This document shows positions 33,939-44,864 of a stretch of DNA of 64,000 bases, one piece after another (the first letter of the stretch is position 1; the number at the start of each line of letters is the position of its first letter). The DNA is taken from positions 2,214,438-2,278,437 of the forward strand of contig OX638341.1 of assembly GCA_951812965.1 (NCBI GenBank), given 5' to 3'. The notes under the pieces were generated by a model. It worked only from the letters and a program-made list of their open reading frames with translations. It was not told the DNA's origin and searched no databases. This stretch comes from an uncultured Pseudohongiella sp. (lineage in GTDB: Bacteria; Pseudomonadota; Gammaproteobacteria; Pseudomonadales; Pseudohongiellaceae). Made by a program: the position numbers and the translations under genes.

Positions 33939-33957
33939 GGGGCTCCTCCTGTTTCCG

Positions 33958-35355
33958 TTACTGTCCGTCAAACCGCGGGCCGAGCAGTGCGCCCTCGGGC
34001 GAAGCGGACGAGTCGGGAACGGTCGCCATCGGGTCGGTCACCGCTTCCATTTCCCTGGCAAGCCCCATCAGCCGCTCGAATACATCGGGATGCCGATTGC
34101 CGACATCGTAGCTTTCGGTCGGATCAGCCGCGAGATCGAACAGTTTCGGCCCGGCGAAGCGGCGGAAGGGGATGGGGCCGTTACGATAATAAGTCTTGAG
34201 TACGAGTTTGAAGCGATCGTTCCGGATTGCGGCGAGATCGTTGGCGTCAAAGAAGTAAAGCACATCGTGCGGACTCCTCGCGCCGCGGGTCCACATGCCG
34301 GAGATATCCCTGCCGTCGATTACGCGGTCGGTGGGAAGTTCTCCGCCCGACAGCCGGGCGAATGTGGGCAGCAGGTCTATCGCCATCGCCATTTCGTCAT
34401 TGACCAGCCCGGCGGGAATTCGTGCGGGCCAGCGCGCCAGGAAAGGCACCCGGTAGCCGCCCTCATAGGTCTCGCCCTTGCGCGCTCGCAGCGTTCCCGG
34501 GCTGCCCTGGAACCACGGTCCGTTATCGCTGGTGAACAACACGAGCGTGTTTTCGGCGATTTCCCGTTCATCGAGTGCTTCGAGGATCCGGCCGACGGAA
34601 TCGTCGATCGTCACCACGGTATCACCGTAATCCCCGCCCCGGCTGCTGCCGACGTTGCGTTGCGCGGGAACGGCGGGATAGTGCGGATGGCTGTGCGCGT
34701 AATAGAGGAAGAAGGGCTGCCCGGCATGCTCGCCGATGAAGCGCACCGCTTCGTCGGTGTACTTGTCGGACAATCTCGACTGGTCGATGTCCTCCTCGAT
34801 CATGTCGGTTCCGCGATATAGATCGAAAGGGGCCATGTCGTTCGAATAGGCGACGCCCAGAAAACTGTCGAAACCCTGACTGGTGGGCCAGAATTCCAGG
34901 CGGTGGCCCAGATGCCATTTGCCGATCATGCCGGTCGCATAACCGGTTTCCCCGAGCATTTCGGCGATGGTGATCTCTTCCGGCGGCATGCCCCATGCCG
35001 AATGCGGACGGGTGACGAATTGTGTGCCCGAGCGCGGCGCGTAGCGGCCGGTCAACAGGCCCGCGCGGCTTGGCGTACACACGTTGGAGGCGGCGTACCA
35101 GTTGGTCATGATGACGCCTTCTTCACCGAGCCGGTCGATGTTGGGCGTATCGATCGCCGTGGCGCCGAAGGCCGACAGGTCACCGTAGCCGAGATCGTCG
35201 ACGAAGATGACGATGATGTTCGGGCGCGGTGGCTCGGCGCCGGCAACCGGAGCGTCCTGGGCCACAGCGGCAAGCGGCAGGCAAAACAGCGCAAGAATGA
35301 CAGCCGACAGGAGAATAAAGCGGCGAAACGGGTCGTGCATCCGGCTGTTTTTCAT
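33958..35355 (-). CDS. Sulfatase (formylglycine type), second of cluster
   Basis: A 465-residue sulfatase. The signal peptide (FILLSAVILALFCLPLAAVAQ) leads to NIIVIFVDDLGYGDLSAFGA, then the activation motif CTPSR in ASNVCTPSRAGLLTGRY, and FTSDNGPWFQGSPG for the metal. The sequence reads as the classic arylsulfatase-A-like (S1) branch. The start is the ATG at 35355, overlapping the stop of the first sulfatase by four bases, so translation is coupled; a long upstream frame inside that gene is rejected. The substrate is unknown. Confidence 0.92.
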   Translation of the reverse strand: MKNSRMHDPFRRFILLSAVILALFCLPLAAVAQDAPVAGAEPPRPNIIVIFVDDLGYGDLSAFGATAIDTPNIDRLGEEGVIMTNWYAASNVCTPSRAGLLTGRYAPRSGTQFVTRPHSAWGMPPEEITIAEMLGETGYATGMIGKWHLGHRLEFWPTSQGFDSFLGVAYSNDMAPFDLYRGTDMIEEDIDQSRLSDKYTDEAVRFIGEHAGQPFFLYYAHSHPHYPAVPAQRNVGSSRGGDYGDTVVTIDDSVGRILEALDEREIAENTLVLFTSDNGPWFQGSPGTLRARKGETYEGGYRVPFLARWPARIPAGLVNDEMAMAIDLLPTFARLSGGELPTDRVIDGRDISGMWTRGARSPHDVLYFFDANDLAAIRNDRFKLVLKTYYRNGPIPFRRFAGPKLFDLAADPTESYDVGNRHPDVFERLMGLAREMEAVTDPMATVPDSSASPEGALLGPRFDGQ

Positions 35356-37034
35356 CCTTCGATTCTCTCGACCTGACTCTCGGCAAAGCCATAGCGGACG
35401 GCTTTCGCTTCGAGCGTGCGGCCCGGCTGGAGTTCCACCGGGCCGGTGTACAGTTGCCAATGGCCTTCGTCGATGCGGTATCCGATCGAGGCGCCTTGCG
35501 TCGCAGAGTACAAAGCGACGCGCCCGTCGGCAAGTTCGGCGGTGGGGGCGGAAGTCTCGGGGCGCACCAGGCCAGGCCACATGCGCTCGACCATCGCCAG
35601 CTCGCCGTCCTCTGACCAATCGGGTACGCGGGCGTCGAACCGGGCCATCGCCGCGCGCATTTGCTCGAGTTGCGCCGCGTGTTCCGCGTCGCCGGCAAGA
35701 TTTTCGAGTTCGTACGGGTCCGCCCGGAGATCGTACAGTTCTTCTTCCGACCTGGCGCCGGTGAAGTACTGCGCGATATGCGGTGGCAGTTCACCGGCCG
35801 ACTCCAGCCGCCAGAGCTCCTGCATGGAGCGCAGCATTTCCCGATAGGCGAGGCGCCGGAAGAATGGCTGATCGCTTTGATAATTGCGAATGTATTTCCA
35901 GCGATGGTCCCTCACGGCGCGCTGGTAGTCCGGGACTTCGTCATGGCGGTCCATGGCGGCATGAATATAGTCTCTTGCGGGGTCCGCACCGTCGCCGAGG
36001 AAGATTCGGCCGTGCATCCATTCGGGAACCTCGACGCCGGCGAGATCAAGCAACGTCGGCGCGATATCGACGAAGCTGACGAGTTCGCCGTTGCGCGTTC
36101 CCGCGCCGCGGCCGTCGGGCCAGCGCACCATGAAAGGCACATGAATTCCGCTGTCGTAGAGTGAGCGCTTGGCGCGCGGCAGACCGTCGCCGTGGTCGGT
36201 CGTGACGATGACGATGGTGTCGTCCGCCAGTCCGTCTTCCTCAAGCTCGGCGAGCAGCCGGGCCAAAGTCCGTTCGGTATGGAAGATGTTGTCGAGCATC
36301 TGGGCGTATTCGGCGCGAACCAGTTCGGAGTCGGGCAGGAAGGGCGGTATTGTGAGCGCGGCGGGGTCGTGAACCGGCTCGCGGCCGGCGCGTTCTTCCC
36401 GCAGGCGCGCCAGCGTTGCGGGCGCCAGCGGATGGCTGCTCTCGTCGAGGTCGAGCGGGAAATTCCGGCTTTCGTGCGTTTGATTGAGATTGACCATGGC
36501 AAAGAAGGATTGCGCCTCGCCACGCCCGCGCCAGGGATGTTCGGCGTTCGTCTCGTCCCAGACGGTGAACGGACCGCCTGAAATGCTCAAATCAAGCTGG
36601 TAATCGGTCTTTCCGTTGTTGCTCGTGTAATAGCCTGCCGAACGCAGCAATTCTGGATATGCCTTCACATGGGGAGGCGGCACCGCGGTATAGGGAAGCC
36701 GCGAGCCATCGGCAAGCGCCACGCCCTGCTGCGCGCGCATCTGCTGGGCGCCGATCGCTTGCTGGTGCATGCCCATGGCCAGTGCCGCTCGGCTCGGGCC
36801 GCACACGCCGGCCGTGGTAAAGACTTGCTCGTAAAGCACCGATTGCGCGGCGAAATCATCAAGTACCGGCGTGCGCGCCTGTTCGTCGCCGTAGGCGCCG
36901 ATGTGCGGGCTCATGTCCTCGAACACGACGAGCAGGAAATTGGGCCGGTCCTCGACGGAGGCGGCCATGCCCGAATTGACGATAAGCGTCAGTGCCGACA
37001 AAAACGCGCGGATTTTCCCGCATTTCCAGAGCAT
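35352..37034 (-). CDS. Sulfatase (formylglycine type), first of cluster
   Basis: A 560-residue sulfatase with signal peptide [17 protein letters not shown]. Metal site [19 protein letters not shown] carries FED in place of the more usual DD; the activation motif is CGPSR ([17 protein letters not shown]), still fitting C-x-P-x-[16 protein letters not shown] is the later site. This layout is seen in the heparan/choline-sulfatase-like branch. A C-terminal add-on ([34 protein letters not shown]) looks like a chitobiase/beta-hexosaminidase-type C-terminal module. The start is the ATG at 37034, as the upstream frame runs through a palindromic repeat. It leads the three-sulfatase operon. Confidence 0.9.
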   Translation of the reverse strand: MLWKCGKIRAFLSALTLIVNSGMAASVEDRPNFLLVVFEDMSPHIGAYGDEQARTPVLDDFAAQSVLYEQVFTTAGVCGPSRAALAMGMHQQAIGAQQMRAQQGVALADGSRLPYTAVPPPHVKAYPELLRSAGYYTSNNGKTDYQLDLSISGGPFTVWDETNAEHPWRGRGEAQSFFAMVNLNQTHESRNFPLDLDESSHPLAPATLARLREERAGREPVHDPAALTIPPFLPDSELVRAEYAQMLDNIFHTERTLARLLAELEEDGLADDTIVIVTTDHGDGLPRAKRSLYDSGIHVPFMVRWPDGRGAGTRNGELVSFVDIAPTLLDLAGVEVPEWMHGRIFLGDGADPARDYIHAAMDRHDEVPDYQRAVRDHRWKYIRNYQSDQPFFRRLAYREMLRSMQELWRLESAGELPPHIAQYFTGARSEEELYDLRADPYELENLAGDAEHAAQLEQMRAAMARFDARVPDWSEDGELAMVERMWPGLVRPETSAPTAELADGRVALYSATQGASIGYRIDEGHWQLYTGPVELQPGRTLEAKAVRYGFAESQVERIEG

Positions 37035-37047
37035 TGCCTCTCCCGTT

Positions 37048-37157
37048 CGGGCAAGGCATGCCTCACCCCTACAATACAAACCACGATTTTCTGTCATGGC
37101 GTAGGGGCGACGCATGCGTCGCCCGTCTGCGGATTGCCCGATGGCATCGGGCAATCC
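37048..37157. repeat. GCATGC palindrome pair plus a 12-bp hairpin in a divergent promoter
   Basis: Palindromes lie at 37048-37072 (imperfect: GGCAAGGCATGCCTCACC) and 37101-37124 (compensated GACGCATGCGTC form), here with CCCTAC and GTAGGG facing inward. Right after them, GGATTGCCCGAT-GGC-ATCGGGCAATCC (37131-37157) is a perfect hairpin without a T tract. A TATACT -10-like box lies at 37169-37174. The block sits between the divergent sulfatase and sugar-isomerase operons. Confidence 0.75.
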
Positions 37158-37216
37158 GGGACATGCAGTATACTCAAAAGACTTTTTACCGAGTAACAGG
37201 ATCGGGGATTTCAGGA

Positions 37217-38460
<1,244 letters not shown>

Positions 38461-38464
<4 letters not shown>

Positions 38465-39300
38465 GAAAACCGACAGTGAATGCAGCGATCTATTGCGGTT
38501 GCCTGCCGCGCCGCGCCGCGATACTCCTCTTTATTGCGACCCTGGTTATTGCGACCCTTGTCATTGCAACCGTTGCCTTTCCGGCATATGCGGCGGAAGG
38601 CTCCGGCCGGGTGTTGTTTACCCATGGCGGCTGGGACGGACACGAGCCGGAAGCCTACCGCGACCTGCTGGCGCCCTGGTTGCGGGATCAGGGGTTCGAG
38701 GTGATCGTCTCGGATTCTCTGGAGCCATACGCCGACGCCGAGTTCATGAACGGCATCGACCTGGTCGTGCAGATCTGGACCATGGGCACGATTACCGCAG
38801 ATCAACTCAACGGATTGCTCACGGCGGTCGAAAACGGCATGGGAATCGCCGGCTGGCACGGCGGCCTCGGCGATTCTTTCCGGCTGGCGCAACGCTACGA
38901 ATACATGATCGGCGGCCAGTGGGTCGAACATCCCGGCAACGACGGGATTCCCTACCGGGTCAACATCACCGATCACGAAGATCCCATCACCAAGGGACTG
39001 GACGATTTCGACGTCGTGTCGGAGCAGTACTACATGCATGTTGATCCGAACAACAAGGTGCTGGCGACGACGACTTTCAACGGCGACCATGACTATTGGG
39101 TCAAGGACGCGGTCATACCCGTGGCCTGGAAACGGAAGTACGGCGAAGGACGCGTTTTCTACACGTCACTGGGCCACAAACCGGATGTTTACGAGATTCC
39201 CGAAGCCCTGCAGATTCTGCAGCGCGGTATACTCTGGGCCAGCCGCAGCAGGTATGAGGAAACGCCGAATCTCGTTTCACCGCGATATCCGTCGCGATAG
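38461..39300 (+). CDS. ThuA-domain protein, exported
   Basis: The 279-residue protein has an unusual, long hydrophobic N-terminus ([24 protein letters not shown], with a repeated ATLVIAT), then the ThuA fold: [51 protein letters not shown], and [25 protein letters not shown]. ThuA-like proteins occur in sugar-use clusters, including trehalose and 3-keto-glycoside pathways, often next to TIM-barrel isomerases, as here. It overlaps the isomerase gene by ATGA. The precise reaction is not established. Confidence 0.82.
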
Positions 39301-39323
39301 GTCGCGATCAAGGGAGCTATGCA

Positions 39324-40571
39324 ATGCAAAGTGCCATCGGTACGCGCCTCAGCGCGATGATGTTCCTGCAGTTTTTCATTTGGGGCACATGGTATGTAAC
39401 GATCGGAAACTACATGGCGGCACAGGGAATGGCGGACCTCACGCACTGGCCGTATACGGTCAATCCCGTGGCCGCGATCATTGCGCCGTTTTTCCTGGGG
39501 CTGGTCGCGGACCGGTTTTTCGCCACGGAGCGGGTGCTCGGCACGCTGCACATCCTCGGCGGCCTGGTCATGCTGACCGTGCCCCAGGCGACCGGTTCGC
39601 CCTTGCTGTTCATCCTGCTACTCCTGCTGTACAACCTTTGCTATATGCCGACGCTGGGGCTGGCCAACTCGCTCGCTTTTCACAATATCGAGAATCAGGA
39701 GAAACAGTTCCCGCTTATTCGTGTGTTCGGCACGATCGGCTGGATCGTCGCCGGGCTGTTCATCGGATTCGTCCTCGGACAGTTTTCGGGCGGCGAGTTA
39801 CCGGACCGCACTCCTCTGCCGCTGTACACGACCGCGGTCGCCAGCCTGATACTCGGCGGCTACAGTTTCACGCTACCGCATACCCCGCCCCCCGCCGCGG
39901 GTGAAAAAGTGTCTTTCAGGAGCATTGTCGGAGTCGACGCGTTCCGGCAACTGGGCAGCCGCGCGTTCTACATCTTCATCGCCTGCTCGATTCTCATCTG
40001 TATCCCGCTGGCCGCGTATTACAACTTCGCGCCGATCTTCGTCGCCAACGCGGTATACGACCAGAACGTGAGCAATGCGGTCGTCGAGTTGCTGCCCAAC
40101 CCGTCATCGTTGATGACTCTCGGACAAATGTCCGAAGCCGCGTTCATGGTATTGATGCCGCTTCTGTTCCTGCGTTTAGGAGTGAAATGGATGCTGGCCA
40201 TCGGTATGGGGGCGTGGATTTTTCGCTATTTGCTTTTCGCTCTCGGCGCGCCGGATGCCGTGTTCTGGATGGTGACCGCCGGTATTCTTCTGCACGGGAT
40301 CTGCTACGACTTCTTTTTCGTCACCGGGCAGATATATGTCGACAAGAAATCAACGCCCGCGGTGCGCGGACAGGCCCAGGGATTTTTCGTCCTGGTCACC
40401 TACGGGCTCGGAATGTTCATCGGCGCGCAGATAGCCGGTACGCTGTTCAACGCGTTCCTGGGAGACGCCAGCGTATTGACCCTGGCGCGTTGGCAGGATT
40501 TCTGGCTGCTGCCGGCCGGGTTTGCCCTGATAGTCTTCCTGCTGTTCGTTTTCAGCTTCCGTGATGAGTGA
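39324..40571 (+). CDS. MFS transporter, nucleoside:H+ symporter (NupG/XapB) type
   Basis: A 415-residue carrier with about 12 hydrophobic helices. The start FLQFFIWGTWYVTIGNYM and the motif NSLAFHNIENQEKQFPLIRVFGTIGWIVAGLFIG are signatures of the nucleoside H+ symporter branch. In environmental sugar clusters such carriers often import other sugar-like molecules. It lies 23 bases after the ThuA gene, so it probably imports the compound used by the isomerase. The hairpin-chain repeat copy C starts four bases after its stop. Confidence 0.85.
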   Translation: MQSAIGTRLSAMMFLQFFIWGTWYVTIGNYMAAQGMADLTHWPYTVNPVAAIIAPFFLGLVADRFFATERVLGTLHILGGLVMLTVPQATGSPLLFILLLLLYNLCYMPTLGLANSLAFHNIENQEKQFPLIRVFGTIGWIVAGLFIGFVLGQFSGGELPDRTPLPLYTTAVASLILGGYSFTLPHTPPPAAGEKVSFRSIVGVDAFRQLGSRAFYIFIACSILICIPLAAYYNFAPIFVANAVYDQNVSNAVVELLPNPSSLMTLGQMSEAAFMVLMPLLFLRLGVKWMLAIGMGAWIFRYLLFALGAPDAVFWMVTAGILLHGICYDFFFVTGQIYVDKKSTPAVRGQAQGFFVLVTYGLGMFIGAQIAGTLFNAFLGDASVLTLARWQDFWLLPAGFALIVFLLFVFSFRDE

Positions 40572-40574
40572 GAC

Positions 40575-40692
40575 CCGGTCGGCGCAGCCGACAAGAAGCG
40601 AAGCTTATTGAGGGTCGAACGACTTGCCATGGATGGCAAGGCCAGTGATTGGAGAAACCACAAGAGTTGCGCCATGGATGGCATCTTTGAAT
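40575..40692 (+). repeat. Hairpin-chain repeat, copy C
   Basis: Hairpins GTCGGC-GCA-GCCGAC (40578-40592), AAGC-GAA-GCTT (40596-40606) and CTTGCCAT-GG-ATGGCAAG (40623-40640) come in the same order as in copy A, then GTTGCGCCATGGATGGCATC. Compared with copy A, changes on one side of each stem are matched on the other. It separates the MFS gene from the amidohydrolase gene. Confidence 0.82.
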
Positions 40693-40714
40693 TGAGTGAA
40701 GAGAGAGATCACCC

Positions 40715-42079
40715 ATGTCGAGTACGCTGATATTTGGGCTGGCCGCGAGCCTGCTGTTGATTGCCGGTTCCGTATTGGCTCAGGAATCGATCCTGATCAG
40801 CAATGCGCGGCTTGTGATTGGCGATGGTTCGGTAATCGAGAACGGTTCGCTGCTTATCGAAGATGGCGCGGTATCGGCGGTCGGTGCAGGTACGATTGAG
40901 GCGCCGAGTGGCGCGCGCATGGTCGACGGTAACGGCAAGACTGTCATTCCGGCGCTGATCGACGGTCATGCGCATCTCGGATACGAGGGCGCGCAGGACT
41001 GGGGCGGGCATAACTACGGTCCCGAAACCTTGCGCAACAACCTCGAACAATATGCCTGGTACGGTTTCGCCGCCGCATTTTCGGCGGGTTCGGACCCTGA
41101 CAACATGGCGCTGGAATTCCAGCGCGGGCAAGGCGAGGAATATCCGGACGCCGCGCGGTTCCTGTTCGCCGCGGGCATGGGTCCTGAAGGGCAGGGGCCG
41201 AACGATACGTTTCTTGTTGAAGTCGCCGAGGTCGAGGAGCGCACCGGGCAGACCATCCTGCGCAGCCTGAACGACCCGGAGCAGGCTGCGATGCAGGCGC
41301 GCGAAGTTGCAGACAATGGTATTCCCTTTATCAAGATCTGGGTCGACGACCGCGGCGGCAGCCAGGCGAAACTTTCCCCGGAGTTGTACCGGCCGCTGAT
41401 GGCGGAAAGCGAACGGCTTGGTGTCAAGGTGTTGGTGCATCAGCAATTCGCCGAAGACATGCCGGATCTGCTGGCAGCCGGCGCGGCCGGATTCCTGCAC
41501 GGCAGACTGGGTGATGCCTTGACCGCGGAAATCGCCGAACAGACGGCCCGGACCGGCGCCTTTGTCATTCCCAATCTTGGCCTCGGGGAATTGCGGCGCG
41601 AGACGATCGGCGACGATCCCTTTCTGCGAGCGGTAATGCCGGCCGAATCGGCAGACGCGCTGACTGGCCCGGACAGCGGGCGTCAGGCAAGCGTCATGCG
41701 AGACGCGGGTAATGAAGCGGCTCTGGGCGCGAGTCTGCTGCGGCTGGTCGATGCGGGAGTCGACATCGTGCTCGGCACCGACGCCGGGCCCTTGCCCGGC
41801 CACCCCTTCGGATATAGCGGACATCGGGAGCTTGAGATCTACGTCAGACTCGGCATGACGCCGATGCAGGCGCTGATCGCCGGCACGAGCGCCGCGGCGC
41901 GGCACTACGATCTCGACGATCTCGGTGTGCTTGCGCCGGGTTATAACGCGAGCCTGGTCTTGCTGTCGGCGAATCCCCTGGACGACATCCGCAACACGCG
42001 AAGCATTGAGCGGGTCTTTCTCGGAGGCCGTGAAATCGACCGCGAAGCCATCGCCGCGCGCTTGTCGGAAGCACAATAG
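40715..42079 (+). CDS. Exported amidohydrolase-family metal enzyme
   Basis: A 454-residue protein with a signal peptide (LIFGLAASLLLIAGSVLAQ). Metal-site motifs: GHAHLGYEG (His-x-His), a likely carbamylated Lys in PFIKIWVDD, His in KVLVHQQF and GFLHG, and Asp in VLGTDAGPLPGHPFG. These place it among imidazolonepropionase/prolidase-like cyclic amidohydrolases. It cleaves an amide, lactone or ester bond, apparently in the periplasm. The hairpin-chain repeat separates it from the MFS gene, so co-transcription is uncertain. Confidence 0.88.
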   Translation: MSSTLIFGLAASLLLIAGSVLAQESILISNARLVIGDGSVIENGSLLIEDGAVSAVGAGTIEAPSGARMVDGNGKTVIPALIDGHAHLGYEGAQDWGGHNYGPETLRNNLEQYAWYGFAAAFSAGSDPDNMALEFQRGQGEEYPDAARFLFAAGMGPEGQGPNDTFLVEVAEVEERTGQTILRSLNDPEQAAMQAREVADNGIPFIKIWVDDRGGSQAKLSPELYRPLMAESERLGVKVLVHQQFAEDMPDLLAAGAAGFLHGRLGDALTAEIAEQTARTGAFVIPNLGLGELRRETIGDDPFLRAVMPAESADALTGPDSGRQASVMRDAGNEAALGASLLRLVDAGVDIVLGTDAGPLPGHPFGYSGHRELEIYVRLGMTPMQALIAGTSAAARHYDLDDLGVLAPGYNASLVLLSANPLDDIRNTRSIERVFLGGREIDREAIAARLSEAQ

Positions 42080-42092
42080 TCATGCCCGTCCC

Positions 42093-42181
42093 GCGGGCGA
42101 CGCATGCGTCGCCCCTACAGGCACAAAAAAAGTCATCAACGATTCAACCAATCACATGTAGGGGCGAGGCATGCCTCGCCC
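42093..42181. repeat. GCATGC palindrome pair between convergent genes
   Basis: Copies at 42093-42118 (GACGCATGCGTC form) and 42158-42181 (GAGGCATGCCTC form) have CCCTAC and GTAGGG facing inward. They fill most of the 132-bp gap between the amidohydrolase and acetyltransferase genes, which converge, so a terminator role is conceivable. Confidence 0.87.
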
Positions 42182-42211
42182 GTGGGACGGCCGCTGACAA
42201 CAGCCAGAGAC

Positions 42212-43450
42212 TCAGAACTCGCAGCCGGTCCGGGGAACCGGCAGGCGTAGCGTCGCCTCGAGATCGTCGAGCAGTTGCCGGGGAGCTTCGATCTGCCCGG
42301 TGGCGGCGATGGCGTTCGCTTCGGCGCAGCCGAGCCATAGCCGGGTGAAGCCGCCGACGCCGGCATGCAGGCTCAGCAGTCCCTGCCGGTTGCCGGGTTC
42401 GGCACTGCTCGCGGCGCCGAATTGCACCACGTAGTCGCCTCCCTCACCTTTCCAGCCGCCTTTCTCCGGCAGAAATCTCTCGATCGGGTCTTCGAGCTGC
42501 AGATTGAACGCAAGCGGCGCGCCGGAATGCGGCAGAGTCGTGCAATTCAGGCATCCCGCAAGATCATTGATTCGCGCCTGCCACCAGGCTTCGGCTTCGG
42601 CGCCCTTGCGCCAATCTCCTTCTTTCGGGCTATTGCTTTCGCGGAAAGGGCGGGCGATGAAGTCCTGTAATTGCAGGCCGGCGGGCTCGATCATTTTCAC
42701 CAAATGCGCCTGATCGCCGAACCCTTTCAGCAGGGCAAGCAGCTCCTGCAACTGTTCCGGTTCGCGCCAGGCGATCTTGGTCAGCACGAAAGGGCCGTTC
42801 TCGTCCTTCATTTCTCCCCAGACGAAGTGGGTCAGTTCGCCTTCAGCGTTGCGATAGCCCAGGCCAATGGGGTTTTCGGTCCAGCCCATGTCGGCCCGGA
42901 TATGAGCATGGCTGTGAATGCTGACGCCGCCATGCCGCAGTGTGCGGTCGCGCATGGCTCGATACACGTCTTCGCTGTCTTCGACGGTGATTCGAACCGG
43001 AACGCCCGCTCTGGACTCGACGTTCAGGCAGGACGGATCCAGGCTCCAACTCAACTCATAGGGCCCGGTGCCGAAGCCGAGGCGGCTATAAAAACCCTGC
43101 TCGAACATACCCAGCACCGAAACCATCATTCCCGCTTCGGCATCCTGTTGCACCAACTCCGCGGTGGCGCGCGAAGCAAATCCGGCGCGGCGGCCGCGCG
43201 GGCTCGTGGTTACGGCGGCGACGATCCCAAGCGGGATGTCCTCGCTCAGATAGCGGATCGAAGCAGGGCAGGAAATCGTGACGCATTCAGCCTCGCCGTC
43301 GAGTTCACCTACCAGCGCACGGGAATTGTCGAGCATGCCGCGCAAGTGGGCCGCATCGTCCTTGTCGTCGCGGTCGATCCAGCGGGTTTCCTCCCAGATG
43401 CGGGTAACCGCCTTTTCGTCACGCTTCGACTTGTAAGGCCGAATTGTCAT
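42212..43450 (-). CDS. GNAT-family N-acetyltransferase, Eis-like
   Basis: A 412-residue protein made of an N-terminal GNAT domain with acetyl-CoA loop VTTSPRGRRAGFASRATAEL, then GMFEQGFYSRLGFGTGPYELSW, a second GNAT-like region (THFVWGEMKDENGPFVLTKIAWRE) and a C-terminal sterol-carrier-like domain (GLLSLHAGVGGFTRLWLGCAEANAIAA). That three-part build is typical of Eis-family acetyltransferases, which acetylate amines including aminoglycosides. The real acceptor is unknown. It lies 22 bases after the membrane acyltransferase on the same strand. Confidence 0.82.
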   Translation of the reverse strand: MTIRPYKSKRDEKAVTRIWEETRWIDRDDKDDAAHLRGMLDNSRALVGELDGEAECVTISCPASIRYLSEDIPLGIVAAVTTSPRGRRAGFASRATAELVQQDAEAGMMVSVLGMFEQGFYSRLGFGTGPYELSWSLDPSCLNVESRAGVPVRITVEDSEDVYRAMRDRTLRHGGVSIHSHAHIRADMGWTENPIGLGYRNAEGELTHFVWGEMKDENGPFVLTKIAWREPEQLQELLALLKGFGDQAHLVKMIEPAGLQLQDFIARPFRESNSPKEGDWRKGAEAEAWWQARINDLAGCLNCTTLPHSGAPLAFNLQLEDPIERFLPEKGGWKGEGGDYVVQFGAASSAEPGNRQGLLSLHAGVGGFTRLWLGCAEANAIAATGQIEAPRQLLDDLEATLRLPVPRTGCEF

Positions 43451-43472
43451 TGCATTTTTCCTTAAGAGCTTT

Positions 43473-44792
43473 TCAAGTTCTGGACGGACGAAATCCTATT
43501 CCGCAAATCCACGCGCCGCCCAGCACGAGCGCCACGATGCCCGTATTCGCGGGGGAGAGGGGGTTTCCGTCGATGCCGAACAGCGCCGTGAAACTGATTC
43601 CGAGCCCCACCAGCGCCGCTCCCGGCAACTGGCGCCAAAGCGAAGGCGCCGGCGCATTGGCCGGGCGCGACATTCTTTCCAGCGGCGACAGACCGATCGC
43701 GGCCGGCAGGAGCAGTACGACAGGAATCGCGACCCAGAGGATGCGGGCCCACCACCAGCCGGCGCTGCCCGGCTCCATGCCCAGACCAAGGCCGCCCGTG
43801 AGCCAGGAAGCGCCAAGTAACAATAGCAATACGCTCATGTGCCAGAGATATAGCGTCATGATCATGCTGTTGATCAGCACCGTGGCGGTCCAGAACCGGA
43901 GATTTTTCAGCAACAGGCGCATGGGTTTTTCCAGGGCGAGCAGCACTCCGAACTGGACAAATCCCAGGGCTGCCAGGGTCAACTTGGGCGGCAGCGAATT
44001 GCTCGGCCCTTCGCCCGGCGAGCCGGCCATGGCAATCGGATACGGACCCCAGACCACGGCCAGCGCCTGCGCGATCAATGCCGCCGCGGCGACCGCGAGC
44101 AGAACGGCAGGGCTGGCTTGCCGGCCGTCACGCCAGGCGAAACCGAGATGGTGCATCGCCAGCCAGATCCAGAAATAGTTGCTCCAGCCCGGCAATTGCC
44201 AGTCGAATCCGAAGAACGCGATATCGGCCGCCGCTGCCAGCGCGAGGTAAGCAGCCAGCGACCAGCACCCCCAGCGCCGCCAGGCGGCATGACTCGGCGG
44301 AGCCAGAATCACGATCATGGTATAGATGGCGAGAAACCAGGTGGGCAGCAGCGCCGTACGCGTGATGAATTGAATCGATTCCGTACCAATGCCGCCCGCG
44401 AACAACAGCAACGCGATGACCGCCCAGACCAGCACCAGCAGCAACATCGGCCGGAGCAGCCGATGCAAACGTGTGGCCAGCCACGCGCCGTAGCCGATTC
44501 CCTTTGCCGCCGCCGACTCCAGCGAAACGGCGTTAGCGTAGCCGCCGACCATGAAAAAGACCGGCATGACCTGGAAGATCCAGGTCAGCCATTCGGTCCA
44601 CGGCACGACTTCCAGGGCCAGCAGGGGCACATAGCTGCCGGTCTGCGGATCGATAAAGGCGCCGGTTATCAGCCAGTGGCCGGAAATGACGAACAGGATC
44701 GAAAACGCCCGCAGAAAATCTACATACCGATTCCTTTCCGCTGGCGTATTGGCGGCCAATTCGCTTGCTTGCAGCCAGATGCTCATTGCCAT
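43473..44792 (-). CDS. Membrane acyltransferase family 3 protein
   Basis: A 439-residue integral membrane protein with about ten helices. It starts RNRYVDFLRAFSILFVISGHWLI, where the His in SGHW is the likely catalytic residue of acyltransferase-3 proteins, and VMPVFFMVGGYANAVS follows as usual. Members move acyl groups onto sugars, lipids or peptides at the inner membrane. The gene is followed on the same strand by an Eis-like acetyltransferase. The target is unknown. The start is ATG 44792, with ATG 44786 also possible. Confidence 0.82.
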   Translation of the reverse strand: MAMSIWLQASELAANTPAERNRYVDFLRAFSILFVISGHWLITGAFIDPQTGSYVPLLALEVVPWTEWLTWIFQVMPVFFMVGGYANAVSLESAAAKGIGYGAWLATRLHRLLRPMLLLVLVWAVIALLLFAGGIGTESIQFITRTALLPTWFLAIYTMIVILAPPSHAAWRRWGCWSLAAYLALAAAADIAFFGFDWQLPGWSNYFWIWLAMHHLGFAWRDGRQASPAVLLAVAAAALIAQALAVVWGPYPIAMAGSPGEGPSNSLPPKLTLAALGFVQFGVLLALEKPMRLLLKNLRFWTATVLINSMIMTLYLWHMSVLLLLLGASWLTGGLGLGMEPGSAGWWWARILWVAIPVVLLLPAAIGLSPLERMSRPANAPAPSLWRQLPGAALVGLGISFTALFGIDGNPLSPANTGIVALVLGGAWICGIGFRPSRT

Positions 44793-44864
44793 TGGGTCAG
44801 GGTCAGGATATTGCCGTGCATGTTGGATTCTTCAGCGCTCGCAGTCAATTCGTACATATTGCCG

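Noticed and set aside
35356..35619. Long N-terminal extension of the second sulfatase
   Set aside because: It lies inside the first sulfatase gene and precedes a clear signal peptide starting at 35355.
36992..37216. Extended start of the sugar isomerase through palindromic repeats
   Set aside because: The frame there encodes only repeat-derived peptide and crosses the divergent sulfatase start.
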